A stretch of 48,051 bases of DNA from Oscillospiraceae bacterium (GCA_009783555.1 WRDH01000020.1:1-48051), one strand, 5' to 3'; counted from the stretch's first letter, positions 1-8,881 are shown. Numbers and translations: made by a program. Notes: generated from the letters alone by a model not told the origin.

Positions 1-1
1 A

Positions 2-111
2 GAAAAAATTTACGCCAACAGCGATGAAGTTGTCATCACAGGGGGCGTAAACTTAAATGGTTGCGGGAGTTCGCAATACTCCGCAGTTACGTCAAAGGAC
101 GTAAACTTGAA

Positions 112-133
<22 letters not shown>
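2..133 (+). CDS. Possible C-terminal end of a truncated protein
   Basis: From the left window edge one plus-strand frame stays open for 43 codons and stops at TGA inside the antisense of the tRNA-fMet gene. It reads (E)KIYANSDEVVITGG and then twice contains VNLNGCG, 18 codons apart, because a 22-bp DNA repeat keeps the frame. The product is not recognisable. A gene tail overlapping a tRNA on the opposite strand is unusual, so this may be a chance open frame. Sequence left of the window would decide. Confidence 0.25.
46..121. repeat. 22-bp direct repeat including the tRNA 3' end
   Basis: Copies at 46-67 and 100-121 differ at one base. The right half of each, ATGGTTGCGGG, is the antisense of the 3' acceptor end of the fMet tRNA gene, so the left copy is a detached duplicate of the tRNA end plus about 11 bp beyond it. 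A tRNA-end duplication is the form left by site-specific integration (attL/attR), but no integrase is visible and the copies are only 54 bp apart. Confidence 0.6.
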
Positions 134-188
<55 letters not shown>

Positions 189-202
189 TTATCAATATTA
201 TC

Positions 203-220
203 GCTGACAATTTTGTCAGC
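203..220. repeat. Perfect 8-bp inverted repeat in the tRNA-fMet leader
   Basis: GCTGACAA-TT-TTGTCAGC lies between the predicted start of the tRNA transcript (about 221) and the mature tRNA. In the RNA it would form a stable hairpin at the very 5' end of the precursor. It could instead be an operator; no specific factor is recognised. Confidence 0.6.
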
Positions 221-227
221 AACGTGT

Positions 228-256
228 ATGATACCACAGCAGAATATATCAGTCAA
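228..256 (-). promoter_or_regulatory. Sigma-A promoter of tRNA-fMet
   Basis: On minus: -35 TTGACT (251-256), 17-bp spacer, -10 TATCAT (228-233). The predicted start is near 221, directly before the inverted repeat. It lies between the fakA terminator and the tRNA, so it fits independent tRNA transcription. Confidence 0.7.
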
Positions 257-322
257 GGAAAATTTGAACAGAAATTTTGAACGAAAGTGGGAATTTTGCA
301 TAGAATTTGCATAGAAGACGAT

Positions 323-349
323 AAAAACAGGATACCCGAAAGTACCCTG
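323..349 (-). terminator. Rho-independent terminator after fakA
   Basis: On minus, CAGGGTAC / GTATCCTG forms an 8-bp stem with one G-U pair and loop TTTCGG, followed at once by TTTTT. It sits about 25 nt after the fakA stop and would end the rpmH-to-fakA block. Confidence 0.75.
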
Positions 350-374
350 CATTGTCACTGTCGAAACACTAAAA

Positions 375-2030
375 CTACTCAGCAGAAATAATATATCTAT
401 ATACCGGTTGACCGCCGGAGATTACTGAAAGCTCAGCGTTTGGGGAGTCTGAGCTTATAAAGCCCGACACTACTTCGGTTTCTTTTTCGTCTGCGTCTTC
501 GCCTGTGAAAATTGTGATAAATTCCGGAGAGAGTTCACTAAGTGCTAACGAAACTGCGCTTATAACGGAATTAAAGTCATTGCCGCTTGCTGTCAGAGCA
601 TCGTCAATCAGTGCCAGGTGCGAATTCTTCTTAATTTTTGTATCATCGTACACCGAGTTCCGTGCCGCTTTAGTAATGAGTGCAGTGTGCACAGCTTTTA
701 TCGATTCACACATTACAGCTTCTATTTCATCAACAGCTTCTGCCATATCAACCGTAAGCATGGCTGTAACACCTTGCGGAATGCTTTTTGTCGGAATAAC
801 AATAACACGTTTATCTGTCAGCGGTATGCATTGCTCGGCAGCCATGATTATATTCTTATTGTTCGGCAAAACAAAAACTGTATTTGATGGTGCAGAAACA
901 ACTTTTTCCAAAATGTCCTCGGTCGAAGGATTCATTGTCTGACCGCCCGTGATAATCCTGTCAACACCGAGATTATGGAAAAGCTCCTCAAGCCCTTTAC
1001 CGGCACACACAGCAACAAAAGCAAACTCCTTCATTTCCTCTGTTTCTTCCGGTTTGTCCATAACAGAATCCGTTCCGTGTGAGGCTGCTTCTGCTGCTCC
1101 TGCCGCCTCAGAATGCTGCTCGCGCATATTTTCGATTTTAACCGAAAGCAACGAACCGTAAGTTAACGCTTCTGTCAGCACAGCACCCGGGTCATTTGTA
1201 TGTACATGCACCTTAATAATGGCATCATCATCAACAACAACTATGCTGTCACCGCGGTTATCAAGAAAATCACGGAGACGATTAACCTCTTTAATGGTTT
1301 TGCTCCGCTCAACTATAAACTCTGTACAATATGTAAACGTAATATCTTCTGCGGTATATTGTGAAAAATCTGCTTTTCCGCTCTCTTGGACAGCGGGAGT
1401 TTCTTTCTCTATAACAACCCCTCGCATAGCTTGAAGCATGCCATCAAGAATGTAAAGATAACCTTTTCCGCCTGCGTCAATGACACCCGCTTTTTGCAGA
1501 ACAGGGTTTTGATTAATAGTTTCCGCAAGAGCCTCATAACCTGCCTCAAGAGTTTTTTCCAATACAATTTCGATATCGCTTTCGCTCTCAGCCACAGAGA
1601 CCGCTACGCCTGCCGAAACTCTGGAAACTGTAAGGATTGTGCCTTCAGCAGGTTTCATAACAGCCTTGTATGCCGACTCAACGCCTGCGGTCAGTGCATT
1701 TGCAAAAGCCTTTGCATCGGCTGTGTCTTTATCCTTTAAGCTGCGTGAAAACCCCCGGAATAATAAAGATAATATTACGCCCGAGTTGCCGCGTGCACCC
1801 CGGAGCAGAGCACTTGCAGTTGCTTCCGTTACATTCCCTAAAGTCCCCGGTGTCATCGATGAAAGAGCTTTTTCAGCAGCACCGATAGTTAAGCTCATAT
1901 TAGTTCCCGTATCTCCGTCCGGAACCGGAAACACATTTAGGTCGTTAACCTCCTGTTTATTGTTTTCTATAGCGGCGGCACCATTGCTAACCATTTTTTT
2001 ATATAGTTCGCCTGTAATCTGATGTGTCAC
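375..2030 (-). CDS. fakA: DAK2/DegV-type fatty acid kinase FakA (YloV family)
   Basis: Kinase subunit that phosphorylates fatty acids bound by a FakB (DegV-family) partner, feeding exogenous fatty acids to phospholipid synthesis. The N-terminal DhaL/DAK2 domain (about residues 10-205) carries NVFPVPDGDTGTNMS, with the Asp residues that hold Mg-ATP, and LLRGARGNSGVILS. A linker follows, then a C-terminal FakA domain (about 300-550). I chose GTG at 2030, giving 551 aa, because GGAGGGA lies 6 bp upstream; an in-frame opening farther upstream has no such site and would overlap the preceding gene. It directly follows the Asp23-family gene, the usual yloU-yloV pairing. No fakB is in the window. Confidence 0.93.
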   Translation of the reverse strand: MTHQITGELYKKMVSNGAAAIENNKQEVNDLNVFPVPDGDTGTNMSLTIGAAEKALSSMTPGTLGNVTEATASALLRGARGNSGVILSLLFRGFSRSLKDKDTADAKAFANALTAGVESAYKAVMKPAEGTILTVSRVSAGVAVSVAESESDIEIVLEKTLEAGYEALAETINQNPVLQKAGVIDAGGKGYLYILDGMLQAMRGVVIEKETPAVQESGKADFSQYTAEDITFTYCTEFIVERSKTIKEVNRLRDFLDNRGDSIVVVDDDAIIKVHVHTNDPGAVLTEALTYGSLLSVKIENMREQHSEAAGAAEAASHGTDSVMDKPEETEEMKEFAFVAVCAGKGLEELFHNLGVDRIITGGQTMNPSTEDILEKVVSAPSNTVFVLPNNKNIIMAAEQCIPLTDKRVIVIPTKSIPQGVTAMLTVDMAEAVDEIEAVMCESIKAVHTALITKAARNSVYDDTKIKKNSHLALIDDALTASGNDFNSVISAVSLALSELSPEFITIFTGEDADEKETEVVSGFISSDSPNAELSVISGGQPVYRYIISAE

Positions 2031-2046
2031 ACCGTTCCCTCCATAC

Positions 2047-2400
2047 TTAACCGAGCAGCATAGTATCAACGAAGATATCTACACGCTTAACCTCGACCCC
2101 TGTGCCGTTCGTAACCTTATACCGCACCTGGCTCTTGATACTATCACAGACGACAGGGATATTTACACCCTGGTCAACGGCAATATGTAACTCAATGGAA
2201 ATCGTATCGTCACTATTATATGTGACATGCACACCTTTGCCCATGAACTCACGCTTTAGCAGATGCACAAGTCCGTCCGTCATAGAGCGGATTGTCATCC
2301 CTTTAACGCCAAAGCAATTCGTCGCAGCATCTCCCGTGATAGTAGTAAAAACATCACCGGCTATATTGATATTTCCTATTTCATTTTGAAGCCTTATCAT
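2047..2400 (-). CDS. Asp23/Gls24 family protein (YloU-like)
   Basis: Small 117-aa Asp23/Gls24-family protein. It opens with IGNINIAGDVFTTITGDAA, the characteristic N-terminal strand (x-G-x-I-x-I-x-x-x-V), and ends with a conserved VDIFVDTM strand. Family members are cytoplasmic or membrane-associated and linked to envelope stress; the biochemical role is unsettled. The start is an ATG behind GGAGGT. It lies between the HIT gene and fakA, as yloU precedes yloV in Bacillus. Confidence 0.88.
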   Translation of the reverse strand: MIRLQNEIGNINIAGDVFTTITGDAATNCFGVKGMTIRSMTDGLVHLLKREFMGKGVHVTYNSDDTISIELHIAVDQGVNIPVVCDSIKSQVRYKVTNGTGVEVKRVDIFVDTMLLG

Positions 2401-2417
2401 AACTCAACCTCCAAAGA

Positions 2418-2753
2418 CTAAAGATCATTAAATACTTTACCACCTAGTAAGTGAAAATGCAAATGAAAAACTGTTTGACCACCGTCATGACCACAGTTAT
2501 TTATGATACGATAACCGCCGTTAAGACCTTTTTCACCTGAGATTTTTGCAATCACTTCAAAGCACTTTGCTATAAGATATGAGTTTTTTTCATCTACTTC
2601 CGCCGCAGATGTAATATGCTCTTTAGGCGTTACGAGGATATGAACCGGTGCTTCCGGTTTAATATCATTAAAAGCATAAATAAACTCATCCTCATATACT
2701 TTTTTTGAAGGAATTTCTCCGGTTATTATTTTACAAAAAATACAATCATTCAT
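2418..2753 (-). CDS. HIT family nucleotide hydrolase/transferase
   Basis: 111-aa histidine-triad protein of the Hint/HinT group, which hydrolyses purine nucleoside phosphoramidates and aminoacyl-adenylates. The triad is HLHFH at residues 97-101 followed by LLGG; the middle His is the expected nucleophile. N-terminal CIFCKI (C4, C7) is the zinc-type start seen in many Gram-positive members, and GYRIINNCG precedes the triad. It sits directly downstream of alaS, consistent with a role in clearing aminoacyl-AMP, but that link is inference. Confidence 0.9.
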   Translation of the reverse strand: MNDCIFCKIITGEIPSKKVYEDEFIYAFNDIKPEAPVHILVTPKEHITSAAEVDEKNSYLIAKCFEVIAKISGEKGLNGGYRIINNCGHDGGQTVFHLHFHLLGGKVFNDL

Positions 2754-2772
2754 ATTTAAACCCGCTCCGGTA

Positions 2773-5412
2773 TTACCCCAACTTGTTTCTCACGAAATCA
2801 TCCACAGCTTCAAGTGTTTCCTTCAGTTTGCCGGCATCTTTTCCGCCGCCCATAGCAAATTCAGGCTTGCCGCCGCCGGAGCCTCCGCAGATTTTTGTAA
2901 TCTCACGAATCAGCTCTCCCGCTTTTATGCCTTTTTCTACTGCTATCTTTCCGCAGGCAGCCAATAGCGTAATTTTATCTCCCTTTACGGCAGCGATCAC
3001 GGCAACTATTCCGGCTTCCCAATCACGAAGGGTGTCTTCTATTTGCCGCAGTTTATCGATGTCGACATCGGGGTCATCAATTATTGCAGTGATAACCTTT
3101 AACTCTCCGATGTTTCTTGCTCCCGTTAGAATTCTGCGTGCTTCTCCATCGGATTCTTTTGACATAGCTGAATCTAACTTAGACCGCAGCTCCCTAAGAA
3201 CAGCCAGGTTTTGCTCAAACTTGCCGGCAATCTCATCGGGTGAGTTTGCTTTGACCAGACTTGCAAGCTCTGAAAGATGCGCACGCGAATCATTTAACAA
3301 GCTAAGTGTTGCTAATCCGGTTATCGCTTCTATACGTCTGACACCCGAAGCAACCGAAAACTCCGAAAGTATAGTAAAAGCACCTGCTTTTGCGGTGTTG
3401 TCTAAATGTGTGCCGCCACACAGTTCAATTGATGTGCCGGTCTTGATAACACGGACGGTGTCGCCGTATTTCTCGCCGAAAAGTGCTGTTGCGCCGAGTT
3501 TTTTTGCGTCCGCTATAGACATCTCTTTTGCAGAAACCGGATGTCCTTCGAGTACCGCCGTATTTATAAATTTCTCTATTTCAGTGAGTTCCTCTTTAGT
3601 AAGTGCGGAAAAATGCGTAAAGTCAAATCTTAATTTATCGGGTTCCACAAGTGAGCCCGCTTGGTTGACATGATCTCCGAGTATTGTGCGCAAGGCTTCA
3701 TGCAGAAGATGTGTTGCGGTATGTGCCCGCATTATCGCATGGCGGCGTGGTGTATATATAGTTGCGTCTACAGTATCATTAACTGTAAGTGTCCCTCTGC
3801 GCATTTTCCCGTGGTGTAAGTCTTTATCACCTTTGGTTAATTGCACGTTTGTCACATCGAAGATTGCCTCGCCATTTTTAATGATGCCGGTGTCTGATGA
3901 TTGTCCGCCCTTTTCAGCGTAAAACGGGGTTTTATCGAGAACGATGATTCCCTCCTCGCCTTCACGAATTGAAGAACAGACTTCACCTTGAGTAACTATT
4001 GCAAGAATTTTCCCTGTATCGCTAAACGTATCATATCCTGTAAATACCGTCGGTGTGTTGTCCAGTCCTAACTCTATTCCTGCCCAAGCCAAATCGCCGA
4101 GTGCTTCTCGTGCTTTTCTTGCGCGTGTGCGTTGTGCTTCCATATGTTCGTTAAATGCCGCAGCATCAACAGTCATATTATGCTCAGATAGCATATCGAC
4201 AGTTAAGTCAAGCGGGAAGCCGTAAGTGTCATAAAGCTTAAAAGCATCTTCTCCTGACAATATTGCTTTACCATTAGCTTTAAGAGTGCCGATAAGCTCT
4301 GTCAGCATCGCTGTCCCTGCATCAATGGTCTTTGCAAACTTTTCTTCTTCGACTCGAATAACACGGTTGATAAACTCTGTTTTTTCAACCAAATCAGGAT
4401 ATGCGTCCTTGTTGTTCTCAATAACTACGTTGCAAACGTCACATAGAAAACTTCTGTTAATACCTAGAAGCTTTCCGCTTCTTGCCGCGCGTCGGAGCAG
4501 GCGACGCAATACATACCCGCGACCCTCATTTGACGGTAAGACACCGTCGCAAATAAGCATTGTTGCGGCGCGGATATGGTCTGTAATAATACGGATTGAT
4601 ACATCTGAATCATGTCCTTTTCCGTAAGGAACACCGCTAATTTCAGATACTTTGTTTATAATACTAATAACAGTATCAACCTCGAACAGTCCACCGACAC
4701 CTTGGCAAACGCATGCAAGACGCTCAAGACCCATACCTGTATCAATGTTCTTTTGGCGGAGTTCAGAATAGTTTCCGGCACCGTCATTATCAAACTGTGT
4801 AAAAACATTGTTCCATATCTCGACATAGCGGTCACAGTCACAGCCGGGAGCGCAATCAGGACGGTCGCAGCCGTTTTCAACGCCGCGGTCAAAATAGACT
4901 TCAGAGCAAGGACCGCAGGGACCGCTGCCATGATCCCAGAAGTTATCTTCTTTCCCGAGTTTTACAATTCGGTCAGGTGCAAGACCGACAACATTTACCC
5001 AAATGGAGAAGGCTTCTTCATCATCCAGATAAACTGACGGATGAAGAAGATCCGGATTCATGCCGAGTCTTTCCGTCAAAAATTCCCAGCACCACACGAT
5101 TGCATCATGCTTAAAATAATCGCCAAACGAAAAGTTGCCGAGCATTTCAAAATATGAGCCGTGACGCGCAGTCTTTCCGACATTATCAATATCGTTGGTA
5201 CGCAAGCATTTTTGACATGTACAGACACGCTTTCGAGGCGGCGCCTGCTCGCCGGTAAACCATGTTTTCATCGGAGCCATACCGGAATTAATAAGCAGAA
5301 GTGATGCGTCATTATATGGTACAAGTGAAAAACTGGGCAGACGAAGGTGACCCTTTTCCTCAAAAAAAGCGAGAAACAGTTCTCTTAGTTCATTTAATCC
5401 GTACTTTTTCAA
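2773..5412 (-). CDS. alaS: Alanyl-tRNA synthetase
   Basis: Full-length (879 aa) class II synthetase charging tRNA-Ala. The order is standard: N-terminal catalytic core (ELRELFLAFFEEKGH, motif 2 KCLRTNDIDNVG), tRNA-recognition region, editing domain with the zinc-site motifs HTATH (about residue 563) and CGGTH (about 665), and a C-Ala domain ending in GGSGGGKPEFAMGGG. The start codon is TTG, with no in-frame alternative nearby; an AAAGGG lies about 10 bp upstream. Only about 40 bp separate it from acpP, so the two are probably co-transcribed, leaving no room for a T-box leader. Confidence 0.97.
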   Translation of the reverse strand: MKKYGLNELRELFLAFFEEKGHLRLPSFSLVPYNDASLLLINSGMAPMKTWFTGEQAPPRKRVCTCQKCLRTNDIDNVGKTARHGSYFEMLGNFSFGDYFKHDAIVWCWEFLTERLGMNPDLLHPSVYLDDEEAFSIWVNVVGLAPDRIVKLGKEDNFWDHGSGPCGPCSEVYFDRGVENGCDRPDCAPGCDCDRYVEIWNNVFTQFDNDGAGNYSELRQKNIDTGMGLERLACVCQGVGGLFEVDTVISIINKVSEISGVPYGKGHDSDVSIRIITDHIRAATMLICDGVLPSNEGRGYVLRRLLRRAARSGKLLGINRSFLCDVCNVVIENNKDAYPDLVEKTEFINRVIRVEEEKFAKTIDAGTAMLTELIGTLKANGKAILSGEDAFKLYDTYGFPLDLTVDMLSEHNMTVDAAAFNEHMEAQRTRARKAREALGDLAWAGIELGLDNTPTVFTGYDTFSDTGKILAIVTQGEVCSSIREGEEGIIVLDKTPFYAEKGGQSSDTGIIKNGEAIFDVTNVQLTKGDKDLHHGKMRRGTLTVNDTVDATIYTPRRHAIMRAHTATHLLHEALRTILGDHVNQAGSLVEPDKLRFDFTHFSALTKEELTEIEKFINTAVLEGHPVSAKEMSIADAKKLGATALFGEKYGDTVRVIKTGTSIELCGGTHLDNTAKAGAFTILSEFSVASGVRRIEAITGLATLSLLNDSRAHLSELASLVKANSPDEIAGKFEQNLAVLRELRSKLDSAMSKESDGEARRILTGARNIGELKVITAIIDDPDVDIDKLRQIEDTLRDWEAGIVAVIAAVKGDKITLLAACGKIAVEKGIKAGELIREITKICGGSGGGKPEFAMGGGKDAGKLKETLEAVDDFVRNKLG

Positions 5413-5454
5413 AACAAACCAACCCTTTCAACTCTCTAAACACATATGATTGGA

Positions 5455-5685
5455 TCATTTCACCAGAGTTTCGATATAATCGGAGATATCACCAACTGTT
5501 TTGTGCTCATAGATAGACTCGTCAGTCGCGCTTACTCCATATTCTTCTTCAAGAGTCATTATCAGCTCGACAAGATCCAGAGAATCCGCACCAAGATCAT
5601 TCATCATATCAGTATCTCTGGTGATTGTTTCCGGATCAACATCAAATTGCTCCGCCAGGACTTCCTTCATTTTGTCAAATACCAT
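5455..5685 (-). CDS. acpP: Acyl carrier protein
   Basis: 76-aa acyl carrier protein, the cytoplasmic carrier of growing fatty acids. The phosphopantetheine-attachment motif LGADSLDLVEL is intact, with Ser35 as the attachment site, and the protein is acidic and all-helical as expected. I start at the ATG at 5685 because GGAGGG lies 7 bp upstream; a TTG five codons earlier overlaps that ribosome site. It is isolated from other fab genes, lying between khpB and alaS. Confidence 0.95.
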   Translation of the reverse strand: MVFDKMKEVLAEQFDVDPETITRDTDMMNDLGADSLDLVELIMTLEEEYGVSATDESIYEHKTVGDISDYIETLVK

Positions 5686-5749
5686 AATATTACCCTCCAA
5701 AATATATGTTTCTTTGAAGACATTGCTTAATAAACGGCGTTATGTAGAA

Positions 5750-5777
5750 GGTCGGGCACAATGACATGAACCCGACC
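5750..5777 (-). terminator. Hairpin after khpB (terminator-like)
   Basis: GGTCGGG / CCCGACC forms a 7-bp GC-rich stem with a 14-nt loop just after the khpB stop. On minus it is followed only by TTCTACAT, so the U-tract is poor. It may attenuate rather than end transcription from the rpmH operon into acpP. Confidence 0.4.
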
Positions 5778-5789
5778 CTTATCTCATTT

Positions 5790-6467
5790 CTAGCTCCACT
5801 CGCGGTATTGCGGTGACCCGGATTGCTTCGGGTTATCCCCGCTTTCTCCAAAAGCTACCACTACACGTCTGTTAGGCTCACTTCCGACCGAAAAGGTTGA
5901 AACCTGCCCGTGCTCTTGAAGGGCTGTGTGTATTACGTGACGCTCATAAGCATTCATCGGGTCAAGCGTCATGTTACGACGATACTTAACAACTTTGCCG
6001 GCAGTTCTTGCTGCGAGGTTCTCGAGTGCTTCATTTCTTCTTTGCCTGTAATTTTCGGCATCGAGGTTAATTCTCACACGGTCGGAAACACTGCGGTTGA
6101 CAACATAATTTGACAAGTGCTGAATTGCATCCAACGTTTCACCGCGTCGTCCTATAAGTGCCCCGGGGTCTTTGCCGGTCAGGATAATGTTGATTGAACC
6201 ATCTTCTTTTTTTATGTCAAGGTCAACATCAATATCCATGCGCTCAAAAAGTCCTGTCAGGAAAGTTTCAACATGCTCCTCTTGACCGCTTGCTGCTTCG
6301 TAAACTACTTTGATGATTGCGGGAGTGTTTTTTAAGCCTAAAAATCCGGTTCTTGCCTGCTCAATGATTTCTACAGAAACATCATCGCGAGACATTCCAA
6401 GCTGCTCCAAAGCAGTCTCAATCGCTTCATCCTCTGTACGACCTTGTACTTCAATCGATTTTTCCAT
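5790..6467 (-). CDS. khpB: RNA-binding protein KhpB (Jag/EloR)
   Basis: 225-aa protein with the three Jag modules: Jag-N (residues 2-52, with ARTGFLGLKN), a type-II KH domain with the GRRG loop at 106-109, and an R3H domain with R176...H180 in YERHVIHTAL. Homologues bind RNA with KhpA and influence cell elongation and division. It lies immediately after yidC (the stop is 16 nt upstream), the conserved spoIIIJ-jag arrangement. I start at the ATG at 6467, where GAGGT sits 9 bp upstream; another ATG three codons earlier lies too close to that site. Confidence 0.93.
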   Translation of the reverse strand: MEKSIEVQGRTEDEAIETALEQLGMSRDDVSVEIIEQARTGFLGLKNTPAIIKVVYEAASGQEEHVETFLTGLFERMDIDVDLDIKKEDGSINIILTGKDPGALIGRRGETLDAIQHLSNYVVNRSVSDRVRINLDAENYRQRRNEALENLAARTAGKVVKYRRNMTLDPMNAYERHVIHTALQEHGQVSTFSVGSEPNRRVVVAFGESGDNPKQSGSPQYREWS

Positions 6468-6483
6468 ATATAACATACCTCAA

Positions 6484-7974
6484 CTAATCAAATCGTTTAG
6501 TGTCAAATTTCTCTGACTGCGGTGTCTCCGGTTCCTTATCATCCTGATTATCATTAATTTCTTCCATGTGTTCTGCCTCGCTCTTAGCTTCGCTTTCATC
6601 ATCTTCATCGTCTTCAGAATTGCTATCTTCATCACTCTCGGGCTGCTCGTCTTCATTGTCTGCTGATTCCGCAATATTCTCCTCGTCATCATCTTCCGTG
6701 AACAGTTGTACGGTGTCATCACCTTGTTCGTCGGCAATGCCATAAAATTCATCTGTTCCTTCATCCGAATCATCGACAGACGCTTCGGATGATTCATTAG
6801 CAAACCTGTCAGGGTCATAAGCACGGCCGCGCGCATAACGTCTGTTATCAATTCTGCCCGGATCATCCTTTTCCTTAACCGGTAGAGCAGGAGCATTTTT
6901 CTTTTCCCACTCGACAGCCTTTTCGAGTTGTCCTTGCTTATCACTTTTTTGCTTCTTGCGTCTTGAGGTATTCCTATTTCGCTCTACAAGACCTTCCGCT
7001 TTTTTTCGTTCGGTTTCTTCACGTTTGGCTTCGATCTCAGCTTCTCTTGCCTTGCGGAGTTCGTTCTTCTCGGCTTCTTCTGCATCGATTATTTTTGTGT
7101 ATTTTTTTGTAAGCCATACATCTTGCCCGATTTGCAGTATAGTTCCTATTGTCCAATAAAAACTAAGTGCAGCAGGAAGAATGAACCCGAACCATACCGA
7201 CATTAACGGCATAAACTTCATGACTTTACCCATTGTGCCCGCTGCTGCTTCAGGTGTTCCGGCAACATTCATTTTACGCATAATACCCATTGATAAGAAC
7301 TGCGCTCCGCCGGAGAGAATGGGGAACATGAATAAAACAAGTGCCGGCATTAAGACCGCTGCGTTGCTCCAGTCGAAATTCCACACTTGCCAATCCGGCG
7401 TTAAAGCGAAGTTGATATTTCCAAGGGAAAATGAAATTCTTTGCAAATGTTCGCTAAGAGGTGCAAACACATCAAAATGTGCAGTTATAAACTCTGCTTG
7501 TTCGATTTGCTCCATTCCCGGTCTGGCATTTTCAAAGTTAAATCCCATTTCTTGAAGCTTTTGATAAATTGCCCCTGCGGCTTCGCCATCCCCGCCGGGG
7601 CTAAGTAAATCTCTGGCGACACCCATCATCAAAGTTAAGGGTTGGCGTATTGCAAAGAAAAGCGCAATCATTATCGGCATTTGAATAAAGCTCCACAAGC
7701 AGCCGGACGCAGGGTTAATGCCCTCTTCCTTGTAGAGTTTAGCCATCTCTTCATTAAGCTTTTGTTTGTTCGCCGCATGTTTTTTTTGCAGCTCCGCCAT
7801 TTTGGGCTGCAGCCTTGCCTGCCTGAGCTGTCCTCGTTTGGCTTTCATCTGGAACGGGAGCAGAATTACCTTTACAACAACAGCCACAAGTAATAATGCC
7901 AACGCATAATTGTTTACCATGTTATAAAGAAACATCAACAATCTGCCAAATGGCAACGCAATCATGTCAAACAT
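6484..7974 (-). CDS. yidC: Membrane protein insertase YidC with long acidic tail
   Basis: Inserts and folds membrane proteins, alone or with SecYEG. The YidC/Oxa1 core (residues about 1-295) has the expected hydrophobic segments near 20-42, 93-118, 205-222 and 252-285. The groove residue that is Arg in Bacillus SpoIIIJ is Lys here (VVVKVILLPFQMK). After the core comes about 200 extra residues: a charged helix (297-330), a basic patch (RRKKQK), then a strongly acidic stretch (about 392-485) rich in D, E and S. The start could be 7974 (MFDMIALPFG, which fits the family) or an ATG 12 codons earlier; neither has a strong ribosome site. No lipobox is present. Confidence 0.93.
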   Translation of the reverse strand: MFDMIALPFGRLLMFLYNMVNNYALALLLVAVVVKVILLPFQMKAKRGQLRQARLQPKMAELQKKHAANKQKLNEEMAKLYKEEGINPASGCLWSFIQMPIMIALFFAIRQPLTLMMGVARDLLSPGGDGEAAGAIYQKLQEMGFNFENARPGMEQIEQAEFITAHFDVFAPLSEHLQRISFSLGNINFALTPDWQVWNFDWSNAAVLMPALVLFMFPILSGGAQFLSMGIMRKMNVAGTPEAAAGTMGKVMKFMPLMSVWFGFILPAALSFYWTIGTILQIGQDVWLTKKYTKIIDAEEAEKNELRKAREAEIEAKREETERKKAEGLVERNRNTSRRKKQKSDKQGQLEKAVEWEKKNAPALPVKEKDDPGRIDNRRYARGRAYDPDRFANESSEASVDDSDEGTDEFYGIADEQGDDTVQLFTEDDDEENIAESADNEDEQPESDEDSNSEDDEDDESEAKSEAEHMEEINDNQDDKEPETPQSEKFDTKRFD

Positions 7975-8026
7975 ATTAATCGTCCATTCCGCCGCCGTGC
8001 ATCGGCACATAATTCAATAAAATCTA

Positions 8027-8100
8027 TCTTATCGTGCACGGCAAGGAATGATAAGACGATTATGTATTTAAATCAGTTTTAGTTTGAAACTTGTTTCAAA
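8027..8100. repeat. Two inverted repeats between yidD and yidC
   Basis: TCTTATC...GATAAGA (8027-8033/8050-8056) and the perfect TTTGAAAC-TT-GTTTCAAA (8083-8100) lie in the 190-bp gap. Neither is followed by a T-run on minus. They could be mRNA hairpins adjusting yidC expression or an operator. The rest of the gap holds nothing I recognise. Confidence 0.45.
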
Positions 8101-8161
8101 TTAACTCCTTCATACCGAATACATAAACATATTCAGAAAGTAATATCACTGAGACGGTGCA

Positions 8162-8371
8162 CTAGGGAACCGGATCATATCCGCCTTTGTGAAACGGATG
8201 ACACTTGAAAATACGTCCGAGCGCAAGAAGGCTGCCTTTAAGAGCACCATATTTCTCAAGTGATTCCAGTGCATATATTGAACAGGTCGGAAAGAACCTG
8301 CATTTTGGCATCGAGGGAGTTGAAAAGTATTTTCTGTAGAATCTTACCAGGCTGATCAGCAGACGCTTCAT
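8162..8371 (-). CDS. yidD: Membrane protein insertion efficiency factor YidD
   Basis: 69-aa YidD family protein, a small amphipathic membrane-associated helper of YidC insertion. The conserved sequence [19 protein letters not shown] is present, followed by [18 protein letters not shown], the family's C-terminal signature. Its ATG overlaps the rnpA stop by 4 bp (ATGA), indicating translational coupling. Confidence 0.95.
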   Translation of the reverse strand: MKRLLISLVRFYRKYFSTPSMPKCRFFPTCSIYALESLEKYGALKGSLLALGRIFKCHPFHKGGYDPVP

Positions 8372-8745
8372 ATCTTTGTTTGCTCCTCAATGACGACGCT
8401 CCCTGTGGCAAAATCATTGCTTTGGTTAAGACCAAGTTTTTTGAAGAGATACAGCAATGAGGATTCAAGGTCTTTCAATTTCGCATCACGGCTTCCGTAT
8501 CTGGCAACAATCACTATGTTGTACCCTTTGCGAAAATTCAACTCATTTAAGCGGTAAATCTCTTTTAACCGGCGTCGGATGCGGTTGCGTTGTACTGCTC
8601 CTCCGAGTTTGGTGCTGACTGTTATGCCAAGCTTGTTTGCCGCAATGTTGTTTCTTGCACAATAAACAACAGCGTACTTTGAAGCAGCACTCCTGCCTTT
8701 GTTATATAATCTTTTGAATTCGTAATTTTTCGTAAGAGATTCCAT
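8368..8745 (-). CDS. rnpA: Ribonuclease P protein component
   Basis: 125-aa protein subunit of RNase P, which helps the catalytic RNA mature tRNA 5' ends. It has the RNR signature ([12 protein letters not shown], residues about 54-65) and the family start [14 protein letters not shown]. Its ATG begins one nucleotide after the rpmH stop, and its stop overlaps the yidD start, so rpmH, rnpA and yidD form a tight operon. The RNase P RNA gene is not in the window. Confidence 0.96.
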   Translation of the reverse strand: MESLTKNYEFKRLYNKGRSAASKYAVVYCARNNIAANKLGITVSTKLGGAVQRNRIRRRLKEIYRLNELNFRKGYNIVIVARYGSRDAKLKDLESSLLYLFKKLGLNQSNDFATGSVVIEEQTKI

Positions 8746-8746
8746 A

Positions 8747-8881
8747 TTAAGCCGACAGTTTTGCGCGACCCTTCAAGCGACGGCGAGCAAGCACTTTTCG
8801 CCCGCTTCTTGTTGACATTCTTTTACGGAAACCGTGCTCCTTCGCACGTTTTCTTTTTTTTGGCTGATATGTTCTTAACAT
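8747..8881 (-). CDS. rpmH: Ribosomal protein L34
   Basis: A 44-aa very basic protein. It starts [18 protein letters not shown] and ends with the family-typical [12 protein letters not shown], so it is full length. It is the first gene of the rnpA-yidD-yidC-khpB operon. The ribosome site (AAGGAC) is about 14 nt upstream of the ATG, rather far, which suggests the leader may fold. In most bacteria rpmH borders dnaA and oriC; here a lipoprotein gene is on the other side. Confidence 0.97.
   Translation of the reverse strand: MLRTYQPKKRKRAKEHGFRKRMSTRSGRKVLARRRLKGRAKLSA

Noticed and set aside
6480..6944. Met/Arg-rich ORF in another frame of the yidC tail
   Set aside because: It follows from the repetitive GAT/GAA codons of the acidic tail and has no start signal of its own.
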